Part shown: positions 25,824 through 35,457 of the stretch, piece by piece
Layout: the number at the start of each line of letters is the position of its first letter
Numbering within the stretch: the stretch's first letter is position 1
Assembly (NCBI RefSeq): GCF_044597725.1
Contig: NZ_CP139003.1
Span: forward strand, 1,240,001 to 1,304,000
DNA length: 64,000 bases
Direction: 5' to 3'
Origin: Bermanella sp044597725
GTDB taxonomy: Bacteria > Pseudomonadota > Gammaproteobacteria > Pseudomonadales > Oceanobacteraceae
Translations under genes and position numbers: made by a program
Notes under the pieces: model-generated
What the model was told of the DNA's origin: nothing
Databases searched by the model: none
Seen by the model: the letters and a program-made list of their open reading frames with translations, nothing else

Positions 25824-26232
25824 AAAACGATCCCCAAAACCTGATTATTATTTGTAATTTTATGTTTCATAGTCTACCCATGAATTGCTCACAGCATAAG
25901 CTTGAAAAGAGGCGTAAAATGGGGTTGACGCTTTAGTTTGCCAATTTGATATGATTCATTGAATAGTTTTTTGTATTATAAAAGCCTTTAAAAACAATGG
26001 GTTGTAGCTTTTTAGTTATATTGAGGCTTGTTATTTTTGGTACAAATGTAATAAAACGCTCATTGTTAGGAGCAAAAATTTATAAAGCGGCTCTAAGCTT
26101 TGTGACGGTTGTCTAATTTTACTTAAATGCACAAAGCTGACTAACGGTTACTGACGGCGCAGCGTTATTTCGATAGTATCTTAAAGCAGCAGTGTATTCG
26201 CGGCATCTATATTTTTATTGAGGTTTTCCATT
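25824..26232 (+). other. 409-base intergenic region with candidate promoter and inverted repeat
   Basis: No gene is supported here. A possible promoter has TTGACG at 25925-25930 and TATGAT at 25950-25955, spaced 19 bases. Further on, AGCTTTGTG at 26096-26104 and CACAAAGCT at 26130-26138 form a perfect 9-base inverted repeat with a 25-base loop, which could be a leader hairpin or operator for the downstream gene. The region is AT-rich. Confidence 0.4.
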
Positions 26233-26850
26233 ATGTTACTCAAAGCACTGGTCAGCGGCGTTCAACAGCACCAGCCAAGAACTCTCGAGATCAGTGATTT
26301 AGCGCAAGCTGCGGTATTGGTTGCAGTGACTGACTCCCAACACCCAGAAGTCATATTGACCTTGCGCTCGCAGCAGATGCCAACACACCAGGGGGAAGTA
26401 GCATTTCCCGGTGGTAAATGTGAGCCGGACGATGAAGATTTAATTGCCACTGCCTTAAGAGAAGCAAACGAAGAAATTGGTCTTGATCCTAATGTGGTTG
26501 AAGTGATTGGACCCATGAGTCAGGTTGTATCACGCTTTGGGTTTTTGGTAACGCCTATCTTGGCAGTTGTGCCCCATGATGTTGTATTGAGCAATGCAAG
26601 CGATGAAATTGAAGCCTATTTTCGGGTGCCCTTACATTTTTTCACCGATGGTGAGCCCGATGATATTGATCAGTTTGGTACCTTTAAAGGGCCTCGTTGG
26701 CAATATGAGCATTATACCATTTGGGGGCTAACTGCGGTGATGCTGGCTGAAATGTTAAATGAATTTTGCGGTACCGAATTTGAATTGGTGTTGGGCCATC
26801 TGCAAGAACACGTAGACTTGGTCATTGATAATAATAACGAAAGGCAATAA
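26233..26850 (+). CDS. CoA pyrophosphatase, Nudix family (NudL-like)
   Basis: A 205-residue Nudix hydrolase of the coenzyme A type, splitting CoA or acyl-CoA into phosphopantetheine and 3',5'-ADP. It shows the CoA-Nudix signature LRSQQMPTHQGEVAFPGGK running into the Nudix box (ALREANEEIGL). The start at ATG 26233 is chosen because GAGG lies 10 bases upstream; a TTG at 26218 has no site. It leads a short operon with the carbonic anhydrase and DUF1289 genes. Confidence 0.87.
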   Translation: MLLKALVSGVQQHQPRTLEISDLAQAAVLVAVTDSQHPEVILTLRSQQMPTHQGEVAFPGGKCEPDDEDLIATALREANEEIGLDPNVVEVIGPMSQVVSRFGFLVTPILAVVPHDVVLSNASDEIEAYFRVPLHFFTDGEPDDIDQFGTFKGPRWQYEHYTIWGLTAVMLAEMLNEFCGTEFELVLGHLQEHVDLVIDNNNERQ

Positions 26851-26852
26851 TT

Positions 26853-27395
26853 ATGATTTACGCACTTGATGACAGAAAGATAAGTACCTTAGGAGATGAT
26901 TTTTTTATTGCCGATAGTGCCGATGTCATTGGCAGTGTTGAATTGCACAATAATGCATCCATTTGGTTTAATGCGGTTATTCGAGGCGACAACGATCTCA
27001 TCGTCATCGGTGAAGACAGTAACGTGCAAGACGGTTCTATTTTGCATACCGACCCGGGCTTTAAACTTGTATTAGGTAAAGGTGTGACCGTTGGTCACAA
27101 AGCTATGCTGCATGGTTGTCAAGTTGGCGACTATAGTTTGGTGGGAATTAATAGCGTGATTTTAAACGGCGCTAAAATTGGTAAGCATTGCTTAATTGGT
27201 GCTAATACATTAATTCCCGAAGGCATGGAAGTTCCGGATGGCTCCATGGTTATTGGTAGCCCCGGAAAAATTAAGCGCGAACTCAATGATGCGCAAAAGA
27301 AGCAACTAGAAATGAGCGCTGGTTTTTATGTGCAAAACTTTAAGCGTTATAAGCAAAAGCTAAAAGCTCAGCAAGATTTTGTGAATAAAACGTAA
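26853..27395 (+). CDS. gamma-class carbonic anhydrase-like hexapeptide protein (YrdA type)
   Basis: A 180-residue left-handed beta-helix protein that probably forms trimers. Metal-ligand histidines are at His65 (ILHTDPG), His82 (GHKAM) and His87 (LHGCQ), the pattern of gamma carbonic anhydrases. Hexapeptide repeats run from about residue 15 to 140, followed by a C-terminal helix. YrdA/CaiE-type members often lack proven anhydrase activity, so catalytic activity is inferred only from the ligands. It starts 2 bases after the CoA pyrophosphatase stop. Confidence 0.9.
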   Translation: MIYALDDRKISTLGDDFFIADSADVIGSVELHNNASIWFNAVIRGDNDLIVIGEDSNVQDGSILHTDPGFKLVLGKGVTVGHKAMLHGCQVGDYSLVGINSVILNGAKIGKHCLIGANTLIPEGMEVPDGSMVIGSPGKIKRELNDAQKKQLEMSAGFYVQNFKRYKQKLKAQQDFVNKT

Positions 27396-27411
27396 TCTCA
27401 GGAAATGCAGT

Positions 27412-27615
27412 ATGAGTGAAAAGAATATTCTTGGTATGGTCAAAAGCCCTTGTGTTGCTGTGTGTGCTTTGGATGAAAATGATATCTGCATTGGTTGTTA
27501 TCGAACGGGTGATGAAATTACTCAATGGGGCGAAATGACAAACCAAGAAAAAGAATTGGTACTAGAAAATGTTGCCGAGCGAGAAGCTCAATCTGGCAAC
27601 ATTATTCAAATTTAA
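27412..27615 (+). CDS. DUF1289 small cysteine protein
   Basis: A 67-residue protein with four cysteines, Cys14, Cys18, Cys26 and Cys29 (SPCVAVCALDENDICIGC), the hallmark of DUF1289; a metal or Fe-S site is likely. Function is unknown. It follows the carbonic anhydrase by 16 bases with AGGAAATGC before ATG, and its stop interleaves with that of the convergent transporter (TTAA). Confidence 0.85.
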   Translation: MSEKNILGMVKSPCVAVCALDENDICIGCYRTGDEITQWGEMTNQEKELVLENVAEREAQSGNIIQI

Positions 27616-28508
27616 CGCATCACACCAATGGCAATGATACCGGTTACCACCATGGCCCCACCTACCAGCTGCATCGTATTCAAAAACTGACCCAGTAGAA
27701 AATACCCCAAAAATAGTGACGCCACCGGTTCAAAGTTAAGAACAGGTGAATTGCGTGCCATGTCTAGCTTGGGTGCTAAAACGAATAGCAGAGTAAAGGC
27801 GATACCATAGAGTATCGACAGTGAAAGTAGGCCAAGCCACCCTTGGTTTGAGCTTGGCAGTGACATACCACTGGGAATGGCACCTAGAATACCCGCAATA
27901 ATCATAACAATGACCACTGTCATCATAGTGTAGGAACTGCGTACCGAGCCTGGTAGTGCGTGTAAATGGTACTGAGTTAACCACATGGTCGTGGCTAAGA
28001 ATAATGCGGCCAACAACCCTAAAATAATGCCTAATTGCTTTTCGGCTCCCAGTTCAGTGGCGACATGAATATCGAGCACCATAAATAAGCCAGCCAAAAT
28101 AAAACCTAATAAAATAAATGTTTTTATATTGGGCTGTTTTTTACCCATGGCCCAGCTTGTAAGAATAAACATCATGGGCCAGGTATTGACTAATAGCAGT
28201 GCCATAGCAACAGGGATGCGGACAATTGCACTGTATAGGCAAAGGCTTTGAGCCGCGATTAAAATTCCAAGAGTAAATACCCACTTTTTTTGTCCTTTGG
28301 GAATGGCAAACGACGCTTTTTGTTGCCATGCAATGGCAAGCATGAGGAAAAGCGCGGTTAAACCACGGGCCAAAATAGCGAGCAATAACCCAGTGCCATC
28401 ATCAAACGCGAAACGCGCAGAAATATGATTGCCTGCAAAAAGTGTGGCGGTTACTAATAGAATGGTAATAGCCGCAGGGCGGCTGATAATTGCGTGGGTA
28501 TCGCTCAT
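27612..28508 (-). CDS. EamA-family drug/metabolite transporter
   Basis: A 298-residue inner-membrane protein with about ten hydrophobic segments arranged as two EamA repeats (roughly residues 10-140 and 155-295). Such DMT carriers export metabolites or amino acids; substrate is unknown. The second repeat ends with LNFEPVASLFLGYFLLGQ, a typical EamA helix signature. I use ATG 28508 rather than the TTG two codons earlier. Confidence 0.85.
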   Translation of the reverse strand: MSDTHAIISRPAAITILLVTATLFAGNHISARFAFDDGTGLLLAILARGLTALFLMLAIAWQQKASFAIPKGQKKWVFTLGILIAAQSLCLYSAIVRIPVAMALLLVNTWPMMFILTSWAMGKKQPNIKTFILLGFILAGLFMVLDIHVATELGAEKQLGIILGLLAALFLATTMWLTQYHLHALPGSVRSSYTMMTVVIVMIIAGILGAIPSGMSLPSSNQGWLGLLSLSILYGIAFTLLFVLAPKLDMARNSPVLNFEPVASLFLGYFLLGQFLNTMQLVGGAMVVTGIIAIGVMR

Positions 28509-28610
28509 GAACAAAGAGCCTTAAATTAAAACAGCGGAAGTAAGCCCTATAATCATAGACTAGAGGGCTGAGGATCACGAGAGAAGAAATCAGAAAACAG
28601 TGTTGCTAGG

Positions 28611-29879
28611 TTACCCTTCTACCTTGGTGATTTTCGCCGAGGCAATGGTATTGGCTTTTACCTTTAATATCTCAATTTGGTAATCGTTAATTTTTACGCA
28701 GATATTGCTATCGGGAATCGATTCTAAATACTCAATAATTAAGCCACTAAAGGTTTTAGGCCCGTCCACGGGTAAATCGTAGTTTAAGATTTTATTCAGC
28801 TCCCGTATGGTTATGGTGCCATCAATAATATTACTGCCATCAGGCTGTGGTGTAACATCCAAACTGGTGGCTGCCATGTTGGTGGTAAAGTCGCCCACAA
28901 TTTCTTCCAATATGTCTTCTAACGTGGCGATACCTTGAACATTTCCATATTCATCCACAACAATAGCAATACGTCGTTGTTCAGCTTGGAAGTTAAATAA
29001 TTGATTATGCAACTGCGCAGTCTCGGGCACAAAATAAGGTTCACGAGTGACTTGTAGCAATTCAGCTTTAGTAAATTCTGGTTGTGCAAGGACCTTTGCG
29101 GCAGTGCGCATATGCAGCACGCCTAAAATATTATTGATATTGCCTTTCCATACGGGGAGGCGAGTATGTTGGCTGGAGCGTAAAGTGCTTTCAATTTCAC
29201 GAACGTCATCATCAAGATCGATACCAATGATTTCATTTCGCGGCACCATTATATCGTTCACACGAACGGTTTCTAAATCAAGAATCGACAACAGCATTTG
29301 CTGTCGCTTTTTCGGGATCATGGCCCCTGCTTCATGAATAAGGGTGCGAAACTCTTCGGTACTGAGAAGATCTTTACTATCGTGATCGAGTTTCATACCG
29401 GTTAGGCGTATCAAAAAGTTAGCGATAATATTAACCACATACACAAATGGCATTAATAAAAACAGCAGTGGTCGTAAAATATAACTGGCGGGATAGGCGA
29501 TTTTTTCAGGGTGATTAGCGGCAATGGTTTTAGGTGTTACTTCCGCAAAAATAAGGACCACAAGGGTTAATAATATTGTAGCAATGGTGACACCAAGCTC
29601 AGGGTTGTCGACCCAAATGCGTTGGGCAATTAATGTGGCAATGGACGCCGCAGCAATATTGACAAAGTTATTACCAATTAAGATCACGCCAATGAGTCGG
29701 TCTGTGCGGTTTAACAATGCTGCTGCACGGCGCGCACCGCCATGGCCACTTTTTGCAAGGTGGCGCATACGATAGCGGTTTAGGGACATCATGCCCGTTT
29801 CGGAGCTCGAGAAAAATGCAGAAAAAAGCAATAGCAGGGCAAGCGATGCGAATAGCATGCTCAGGGGGATCTCGTTCAC
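28611..29879 (-). CDS. HlyC/CorC (CNNM) family transporter, YfjD-like
   Basis: A 422-residue membrane protein: DUF21/CNNM membrane domain with four hydrophobic segments (about residues 5-190, beginning LLFSAFFSSSETGMMSLNR), a CBS pair (about 200-325, with IMVPRNEIIGID and VDEYGNVQGIATLEDILEEI) and a C-terminal CorC/HlyC domain (about 335-422). The family is linked to Mg2+/Co2+ efflux or Na+/Mg2+ exchange. Start is GTG at 29879. The neighbourhood corC-ypjD-ffh is conserved in E. coli, which supports the assignment. Confidence 0.88.
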   Translation of the reverse strand: MNEIPLSMLFASLALLLLFSAFFSSSETGMMSLNRYRMRHLAKSGHGGARRAAALLNRTDRLIGVILIGNNFVNIAAASIATLIAQRIWVDNPELGVTIATILLTLVVLIFAEVTPKTIAANHPEKIAYPASYILRPLLFLLMPFVYVVNIIANFLIRLTGMKLDHDSKDLLSTEEFRTLIHEAGAMIPKKRQQMLLSILDLETVRVNDIMVPRNEIIGIDLDDDVREIESTLRSSQHTRLPVWKGNINNILGVLHMRTAAKVLAQPEFTKAELLQVTREPYFVPETAQLHNQLFNFQAEQRRIAIVVDEYGNVQGIATLEDILEEIVGDFTTNMAATSLDVTPQPDGSNIIDGTITIRELNKILNYDLPVDGPKTFSGLIIEYLESIPDSNICVKINDYQIEILKVKANTIASAKITKVEG

Positions 29880-29922
29880 TTAGATGTCCAATTGGCCAAT
29901 GATGTGGCAAGTTTAACAGATT

Positions 29923-30723
29923 TTATGCGCGACCCAATATGATTTCGAGCACGAACTTACTACCAAAGTAGGCTAATACTAAAAAGCCAGTTCCTACCAA
30001 GGTCCATTTTGATGCCATGGAACCGCGCCAGCCAAAGCGCCAGTGGGCAAATAATAAAAAGCTAAAGGTTGCCCAAGAAAGCAGCGTAAGTACGGTTTTG
30101 TGCAACAAGTGTTGCGCGAAGAAATTCTCTAAAAATAAGAAACCAGAGGCAATAGCAAGTGTTAGCAGTAGCGTGCCAAAACCTAAAATTTCAAATAATA
30201 AACGCTCCATGGTTTGCAACGGGGGCAGCACCCGCATAATGCCATCTATATGTTTGTGCTTGAGATGATGGTCTTGGATCATCAGTAAAATCGCTTGAAA
30301 TGCCGCTATGGTCAATACGCTGTAGGCTAATATAGATAGCACAATGTGACTAATAATACCCGCGGACAAGCTTTGACTGAGCGGCTGAGCTTGGCTGGGG
30401 ATGAGTATATTTGCCGTTAGAACCAGTGCGGTCATGGGGAATACCCCAAGTAGTAAATTGTCGATAGGCTTTTTAAGGGCACTTAAAATAAACATAAGCC
30501 CAATAACAAAGGTGATAAGAGAGCCCACCATCAAAAAGCCAAAGCTGAAAGTACCTGCGTAGATAACACTAAGCCAATATAAAAAGTGGCAAAGTACCGC
30601 TCCAGAACCAAGACCCAATACAAGTGGGCGATTTAAACGGGACGGCTGACCAATTGAGACGTATAGTCGGACCGTGCTAGCAAGGTAAAGAATAATGGCG
30701 AAAACAGCGAGTAATGTGGCCAT
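29923..30723 (-). CDS. ypjD: cytochrome c assembly-like inner membrane protein (YpjD/CcsA fold)
   Basis: A 266-residue protein with about eight membrane spans of the CcsA/CcmC type. It belongs to the YpjD branch located next to ffh. Members have been connected to Mg2+ or Co2+ efflux together with the adjacent CorC-like protein; a heme-handling role is suggested only by fold. The WW-rich heme motif of true CcsA proteins is not visible. It is divergent from ffh and upstream of the CorC-like gene on the same strand. Confidence 0.82.
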   Translation of the reverse strand: MATLLAVFAIILYLASTVRLYVSIGQPSRLNRPLVLGLGSGAVLCHFLYWLSVIYAGTFSFGFLMVGSLITFVIGLMFILSALKKPIDNLLLGVFPMTALVLTANILIPSQAQPLSQSLSAGIISHIVLSILAYSVLTIAAFQAILLMIQDHHLKHKHIDGIMRVLPPLQTMERLLFEILGFGTLLLTLAIASGFLFLENFFAQHLLHKTVLTLLSWATFSFLLFAHWRFGWRGSMASKWTLVGTGFLVLAYFGSKFVLEIILGRA

Positions 30724-30898
30724 TGTGGTGTTAATTCCTAATGGTTAGAGTAATCGATTTGCTTACAGAGGCTTTCCCCTGTGTTAAAGCGATACAGTTA
30801 TCTTTATAATTGGACTAATTGTGCACACAGACGGGCCGGAAGTATAGAGCTAAGCGCCAGTATCCGCCTCTTGGCCCCTTATTTTGAGATATTTAAAC

Positions 30899-32308
30899 AT
30901 GTTTGAGAACCTGCAAGACCGATTAAATGGTGCCTTAAAAGCCATTAGCGGTAAGTCAAAGATTACCGAAGATAATATTAAAGGCACATTGCGTGAAGTG
31001 CGTATGGCCTTATTGGAAGCCGATGTTGCTCTTCCTGTGGTGAAAGCCTTTACCGAGCAGGTCAAACAACGGGCTGTGGGCAGCGAAGTACTAAAGAGTC
31101 TGAGTCCAGGCCAGGCGTTCTTAAAGATTGTTCAGCAGGAATTACAGGCAGTAATGGGGGAGGCTAATGAAGGCCTTAACTTAGCCGCTAAGCCACCTGC
31201 GGTAATATTAATGGCGGGTTTGCAAGGCGCGGGTAAGACCACCACTGTTGCTAAGCTTGCTCGTTTTTTGAAAGAGCGTGAAAAGAAAAAAGTAATGGTA
31301 GTCAGTGCCGATGTATATCGGCCTGCAGCGATTAAGCAGCTTGAAACCTTGTCGAGCGAAGTGGGAGCTTTATTTTTCCCGTCAGATACCTCGCAAAAGC
31401 CTGTGGATATTGCGAATAACGCAATTAAAGAAGCAAAAACACAATTTGCCGATGTATTAATTGTGGATACGGCAGGTCGTTTAGCCGTAGACCAAGACAT
31501 GATGGCCGAAATCCAGCAGCTTCATAGCGCTATTGACCCAGTCGAAACCTTGTTTGTGGTTGATGCCATGACAGGTCAAGATGCGGCCAATACAGCGAAA
31601 GCCTTTAACGACGCGTTACCGCTTACTGGTGTTGTTTTAACCAAAGCAGATGGCGACGCACGCGGTGGTGCAGCTTTATCGGTACGCCATATTACGGGTA
31701 AACCGCTTAAGTTTATGGGTATGGGTGAAAAAACCGATGCCCTAGAGCCTTTCCACCCCGATCGTGTGGCGTCTCGTATATTGGATATGGGGGACGTTCT
31801 TTCCCTAATTGAAGAGGCTGAGCGCAAAATAGATAAAAGCAAGGCCGATAAGCTTGCGCAAAAATTGCAAAAAGGCAAAGGCTTTGACTTAGAAGACTTC
31901 CGTGACCAATTACTGCAAATGAAAAATATGGGCGGTTTAATGGGCATGATGGATAAGCTGCCCGGCATGGGGAACATGGGCGCCGCGGCCAACCAAATGG
32001 GTGTGGCGGAAAAGCAAATGGGGCAAACTGAAGCCATCATTAATTCTATGACGCCGTTAGAACGTCATTTTCCCGATAAAATAAACGGTAGTCGCAAAAA
32101 GCGCATTGCTGCAGGTTCAGGAACGGATATCCAAGCGATTAATCGTGTGCTTAAGCAGCATAAGCAAATGCAAAAAATGATGAAGAAAATGAAAGGCAAA
32201 GGTGGCATGCGCAAAATGCTGGGTGCCATGAAAGGAATGGATGGCCCTGGGGGCGGCGGTGGTATGCCTCCCGGTATGGGTGGCCCCGGCGGTTTTCCGT
32301 TTAAGTAA
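30899..32308 (+). CDS. ffh: signal recognition particle GTPase Ffh
   Basis: The SRP protein that binds 4.5S RNA and signal sequences and delivers ribosomes to FtsY. It has the N domain (residues about 1-90), the G domain with GLQGAGKTT, DTAGRLAVD and TKADGDARGG, and a methionine-rich M domain (about 300-440) ending in a Gly/Met/Pro-rich tail. ATG 30899 gives 469 residues and the normal Ffh start MFENLQDRL; an upstream TTG at 30884 is not needed. A strong terminator follows. Confidence 0.97.
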   Translation: MFENLQDRLNGALKAISGKSKITEDNIKGTLREVRMALLEADVALPVVKAFTEQVKQRAVGSEVLKSLSPGQAFLKIVQQELQAVMGEANEGLNLAAKPPAVILMAGLQGAGKTTTVAKLARFLKEREKKKVMVVSADVYRPAAIKQLETLSSEVGALFFPSDTSQKPVDIANNAIKEAKTQFADVLIVDTAGRLAVDQDMMAEIQQLHSAIDPVETLFVVDAMTGQDAANTAKAFNDALPLTGVVLTKADGDARGGAALSVRHITGKPLKFMGMGEKTDALEPFHPDRVASRILDMGDVLSLIEEAERKIDKSKADKLAQKLQKGKGFDLEDFRDQLLQMKNMGGLMGMMDKLPGMGNMGAAANQMGVAEKQMGQTEAIINSMTPLERHFPDKINGSRKKRIAAGSGTDIQAINRVLKQHKQMQKMMKKMKGKGGMRKMLGAMKGMDGPGGGGGMPPGMGGPGGFPFK

Positions 32309-32335
32309 TCACTAAGGTGTTACTTAAACGCGCAT

Positions 32336-32371
32336 AAAAAAACCGGATGATGTATGTCATCCGGTTTTTTT
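32336..32371 (+). terminator. bidirectional Rho-independent terminator between ffh and bamD
   Basis: AAACCGGATGA and TCATCCGGTTT pair across a short loop, flanked by A-run and T-run, so it can act for both converging genes. Confidence 0.93.
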
Positions 32372-32388
32372 ATAGGGTTAAATTAGTA

Positions 32389-33210
32389 TTAATCAATTAA
32401 GCCAAACGTAATCACATTCCAAATTGTTTTGCGGTCTTTTTGTGCATAACCACTATGAACAAACTTGTCACCTTTTAATTGCGGATGTTGTGGGAAGTTC
32501 GCTTTAAGAACTGTAAGGCTTTTATTCGCAAGTTCAGGCTGCTTTAACAGCTGATACGCTTCAACCATAATGGCAAGACCATCACCCACATGAGATGTGC
32601 CTTGGTACTGTTCTACTACCGTTCTACCGCGATTAGCGGCCGCCACATAAGCATGGCGCTTGATGTAATAACGGGCAACATGAAGTTCGTGCAGCGCTAG
32701 TCGGTCACGCAGGTAAATCATGCGTTTGCGTGCATCGGCAGCATAATCGCTATTAGGGAAACGGTTGATTAAGTCGCCTAGCTCATTAAATGAGTCCCGT
32801 GCAGGTTGAGGGTCGCGCATGGCTTCCTCATCGGCAAAGTATTGTTCCACCAAGCTTAAACCTAATTCATAGGTTGTCAGTGCCTTTAGATAATAAGCGT
32901 AGTCAACCTTAGGGTGTTCAGGATGCAAGCGAATAAAACGCTCTGCAGTCGCCCGAGCATTTTCTAGGTCCTGCGCTTTGTATTGTGCATAAATAAGCTC
33001 AAGCTGAGCTTGTTCACTATATTGGCCGTATGGATAGCGGTTTTCTAAGCGCTGTAGGGTTTCGATCGCCAAAAAGAAGTTTTGGTTTTCGATGGCTTCC
33101 ATGGCTTTTGTATAGGTGTCTTGTTCGCTTAACTCCACTCCTGAGCGTTGGCCAGAGGAAGAGCAGGCCGCTAAACTGGCCAAGGTAATGAGGATGATCA
33201 GGATTCGCAT
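32389..33210 (-). CDS. bamD: outer membrane assembly lipoprotein BamD
   Basis: Essential lipoprotein of the BAM complex that inserts beta-barrel proteins in the outer membrane. From the ATG at 33210 the protein is 273 residues with a lipoprotein signal ending LASLAAC, then TPR-like repeats (for example AMEAIENQNFFLAIETLQRL and ENRYPYGQYSEQAQLELIYA). The frame is open 30 codons further upstream, but that would put the signal peptide in the middle, so 33210 is the start. Divergent rluD is the conserved neighbour. Confidence 0.95.
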   Translation of the reverse strand: MRILIILITLASLAACSSSGQRSGVELSEQDTYTKAMEAIENQNFFLAIETLQRLENRYPYGQYSEQAQLELIYAQYKAQDLENARATAERFIRLHPEHPKVDYAYYLKALTTYELGLSLVEQYFADEEAMRDPQPARDSFNELGDLINRFPNSDYAADARKRMIYLRDRLALHELHVARYYIKRHAYVAAANRGRTVVEQYQGTSHVGDGLAIMVEAYQLLKQPELANKSLTVLKANFPQHPQLKGDKFVHSGYAQKDRKTIWNVITFGLID

Positions 33211-33323
33211 AGTTCTATCTGATATAATCTTAAAAATGAAAAAATGAGTGGGGCATTTAACCACATGCGCCCGCCAATGACCAAGGTGATCTTTAGCCAA
33301 TCCACAAGGTTTACTAAAACTGC

Positions 33324-34295
33324 ATGCCAGAACATATACAACAATCTGTAAAAGTCCCTGACGAACTGGGCAATAAGCGCTTTGATCAAGTAGCGGCGCA
33401 ATTGTTCCCCGACTTTAGTCGCGCCCGCTTACAAAGCTGGATAAAAGATGGTCAATTAACCGTTGACGGTGCCATACGCAAGGCCAAAGATAAGCTAATT
33501 GGTGGTGAATTGCTTGCCATAGAGGTGACGTTGCAAGCCGAAGGTGAGTGGCTTCCCGAAGCCATGGATTTACCCATTGTATTCGAAGATGAGCATATAT
33601 TGGTTATTAATAAGCCTATGAACTTAGTGGTACATCCGGCAGCAGGGAATCATTCAGGTACCCTGCTTAATGGATTGCTACATCATTGCCCTAGCTTAGA
33701 AACCATTCCTCGTGCTGGCATTGTGCATCGTTTAGACAAAGATACGACGGGCCTAATGGTGGTTGCAAAAACTCTGCAAGCCCAGCATCACTTGGTGGCC
33801 CAGCTACAAAGTCGGGAAATGGGGCGCGAGTACGAAGCCGTAGTACAAGGTACCATGACTGGCGGAGGGAAAGTGGTCGAGCCCATTGCGCGCCACTCTA
33901 AAGACCGTACTAAAATGGCGGTCCACCCAACAGGTAAAGAAGCCATTACTCATTATCGGGTTATCAAACAATATCCAGCTCATACTCATGTGCGAGTTAA
34001 ATTAGAAACCGGTCGTACCCATCAAATACGTGTGCATATGGCCCATATTCAGCACCCACTTGTGGGCGATGCAACATACGGCGGTAAAGTGCGTTTTCCT
34101 AAAGGTTTAAGCCAAGAATTAAGGGAAGTGCTGCGACAATTTCCACGACAAGCCTTACATGCTGTGCACCTAGAACTGCATCACCCAGCCAGTAACGATC
34201 TAATGCAATGGGATGTGCCGTTGCCAGACGATTTTGAAGCCTTACTGGATGAGCTTAATTACGACGCTGAGCAACACCACGATGAAAGCTATTGA
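33324..34295 (+). CDS. rluD: 23S rRNA pseudouridine(1911/1915/1917) synthase RluD
   Basis: Makes three pseudouridines in helix 69 of 23S rRNA. The N-terminal S4 RNA-binding domain (about residues 16-75) is followed by the catalytic domain with HRLDKDTTGLMVV; Asp138 is the nucleophile. ETGRTHQIRVHM and HPLVGDATYGG complete the family motifs. Length 323 is normal. It overlaps pgeF by 14 bases, and divergent bamD lies upstream, the standard arrangement in gammaproteobacteria. Confidence 0.96.
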   Translation: MPEHIQQSVKVPDELGNKRFDQVAAQLFPDFSRARLQSWIKDGQLTVDGAIRKAKDKLIGGELLAIEVTLQAEGEWLPEAMDLPIVFEDEHILVINKPMNLVVHPAAGNHSGTLLNGLLHHCPSLETIPRAGIVHRLDKDTTGLMVVAKTLQAQHHLVAQLQSREMGREYEAVVQGTMTGGGKVVEPIARHSKDRTKMAVHPTGKEAITHYRVIKQYPAHTHVRVKLETGRTHQIRVHMAHIQHPLVGDATYGGKVRFPKGLSQELREVLRQFPRQALHAVHLELHHPASNDLMQWDVPLPDDFEALLDELNYDAEQHHDESY

Positions 34296-35010
34296 AGTGG
34301 ATTGGCCCGCGCCGAGTCATGTTAAAACCTTTATTTCGTGTCGAAAGGGTGGGGTAAGTGAGGCACCTTTTAACTCGTTTAATCTAGGGGATCATGTGGG
34401 TGACGATCCTCAAGCAGTTACCTCTAATCGAGCTTTATTATCGCAGTTTTTGCCGCAAGCACCTATTTGGTTGCAGCAAGTTCATGGTATTGAGGTGGTT
34501 GAGGCACAGCAGGAAAATGTCGGTAAGGCTGCAGATGCAAGTTATAGCCAGCAGTCTGGTCAGGTTTGTGCTGTCTTAACTGCGGATTGTTTGCCAGTAT
34601 TGTTTTGTGACCGGCAGGGTACGCAAGTAGCGGCGGCTCACGCCGGTTGGCGTGGTTTGTTAGATGGTATTCTAGAGGTTACTGTAAATACGTTTAGTGA
34701 TTCATCTTCCCTGTTAGTCTATCTTGGCCCGGCCATTGGGCCGAATGCATTCGAGGTGGGGCCTGAGGTAAAAGAGGCATTTTGTCGTAAAGACAAAGAA
34801 TTTATTTGTGCATTTAAACCTAGCCAAAACCCCGGAAAGTGGATGGCTAACCTTTATCAATTGGCAAAAATGACATTGGCTACGCAGGGGATAACGCACG
34901 TTTATGGGGGTGAAGCTTGCACTTATTCCGAAGCTTCTGAGTATTTTAGTTATCGCCGAGATGGACAAACAGGACGCATGGCGTCCTGTATTTGGCTAGA
35001 AAAGGGGTAA
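34282..35010 (+). CDS. pgeF: peptidoglycan editing factor PgeF (YfiH, laccase-domain protein)
   Basis: A 242-residue multicopper-oxidase-like domain protein that in E. coli removes wrong amino acids from UDP-MurNAc precursors; homologues also show purine nucleoside activity. Conserved metal or catalytic residues are seen in VLTADCLPVLF and AAAHAGWRGLLDG. The start is ATG 34282, which gives the typical beginning; the frame continues upstream inside rluD. Its end lies 3 bases from the convergent DUF4124 gene. Confidence 0.92.
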   Translation: MKAIEVDWPAPSHVKTFISCRKGGVSEAPFNSFNLGDHVGDDPQAVTSNRALLSQFLPQAPIWLQQVHGIEVVEAQQENVGKAADASYSQQSGQVCAVLTADCLPVLFCDRQGTQVAAAHAGWRGLLDGILEVTVNTFSDSSSLLVYLGPAIGPNAFEVGPEVKEAFCRKDKEFICAFKPSQNPGKWMANLYQLAKMTLATQGITHVYGGEACTYSEASEYFSYRRDGQTGRMASCIWLEKG

Positions 35011-35013
35011 ACC

Positions 35014-35457
35014 CTATTGGCAAAGCTCTTTAACTCTTTGCTGGGTTTCGTTAATGAGATCTTGGCGCTTTTTCTCATCTAGCCATTGGCGTTCGCCTTG
35101 CTCATCAGTTTGATATACGCGACCATTTTGCTGCAACGTTGTCAGCTGATCCCGTGCTTGCTGGCAACGCTTTTCAGCATCTTCTGCTTGCGCTTGTTTT
35201 TGTAATCGCTCTTCTTCCGACAAGTTACGGTCCATGGAGCTCTCTAGTAATTTTTGACGTATATTCTCTAACTTCTGTTTCGCTGCATCGGCAGGCATAG
35301 AACTGCCCACACGAATATCGACGCTTTCAACGGGCTTGTCATCTTCCGGTGGAAATTGGGAAAAATGAACCTGACCGTCATCATCTACCCACTTATAAAC
35401 TTGGGCTTGAGCCATTATGGCGAACCACATCAAGCCAAAGAACAAAGACACTTTCAT
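35014..35457 (-). CDS. DUF4124 domain exported protein
   Basis: A 147-residue protein with a signal peptide (about residues 1-18, ending AQA) and the DUF4124 start VYKWVDDDGQVHFSQFPPE at about 21-39. The rest is a charged coiled coil (about 60-145). The family is periplasmic and of unknown function. It is single and convergent with pgeF. Confidence 0.85.
   Translation of the reverse strand: MKVSLFFGLMWFAIMAQAQVYKWVDDDGQVHFSQFPPEDDKPVESVDIRVGSSMPADAAKQKLENIRQKLLESSMDRNLSEEERLQKQAQAEDAEKRCQQARDQLTTLQQNGRVYQTDEQGERQWLDEKKRQDLINETQQRVKELCQ

Noticed and set aside
30884..30898. TTG start five codons upstream for ffh
   Set aside because: The ATG at 30899 gives the standard Ffh N-terminus.
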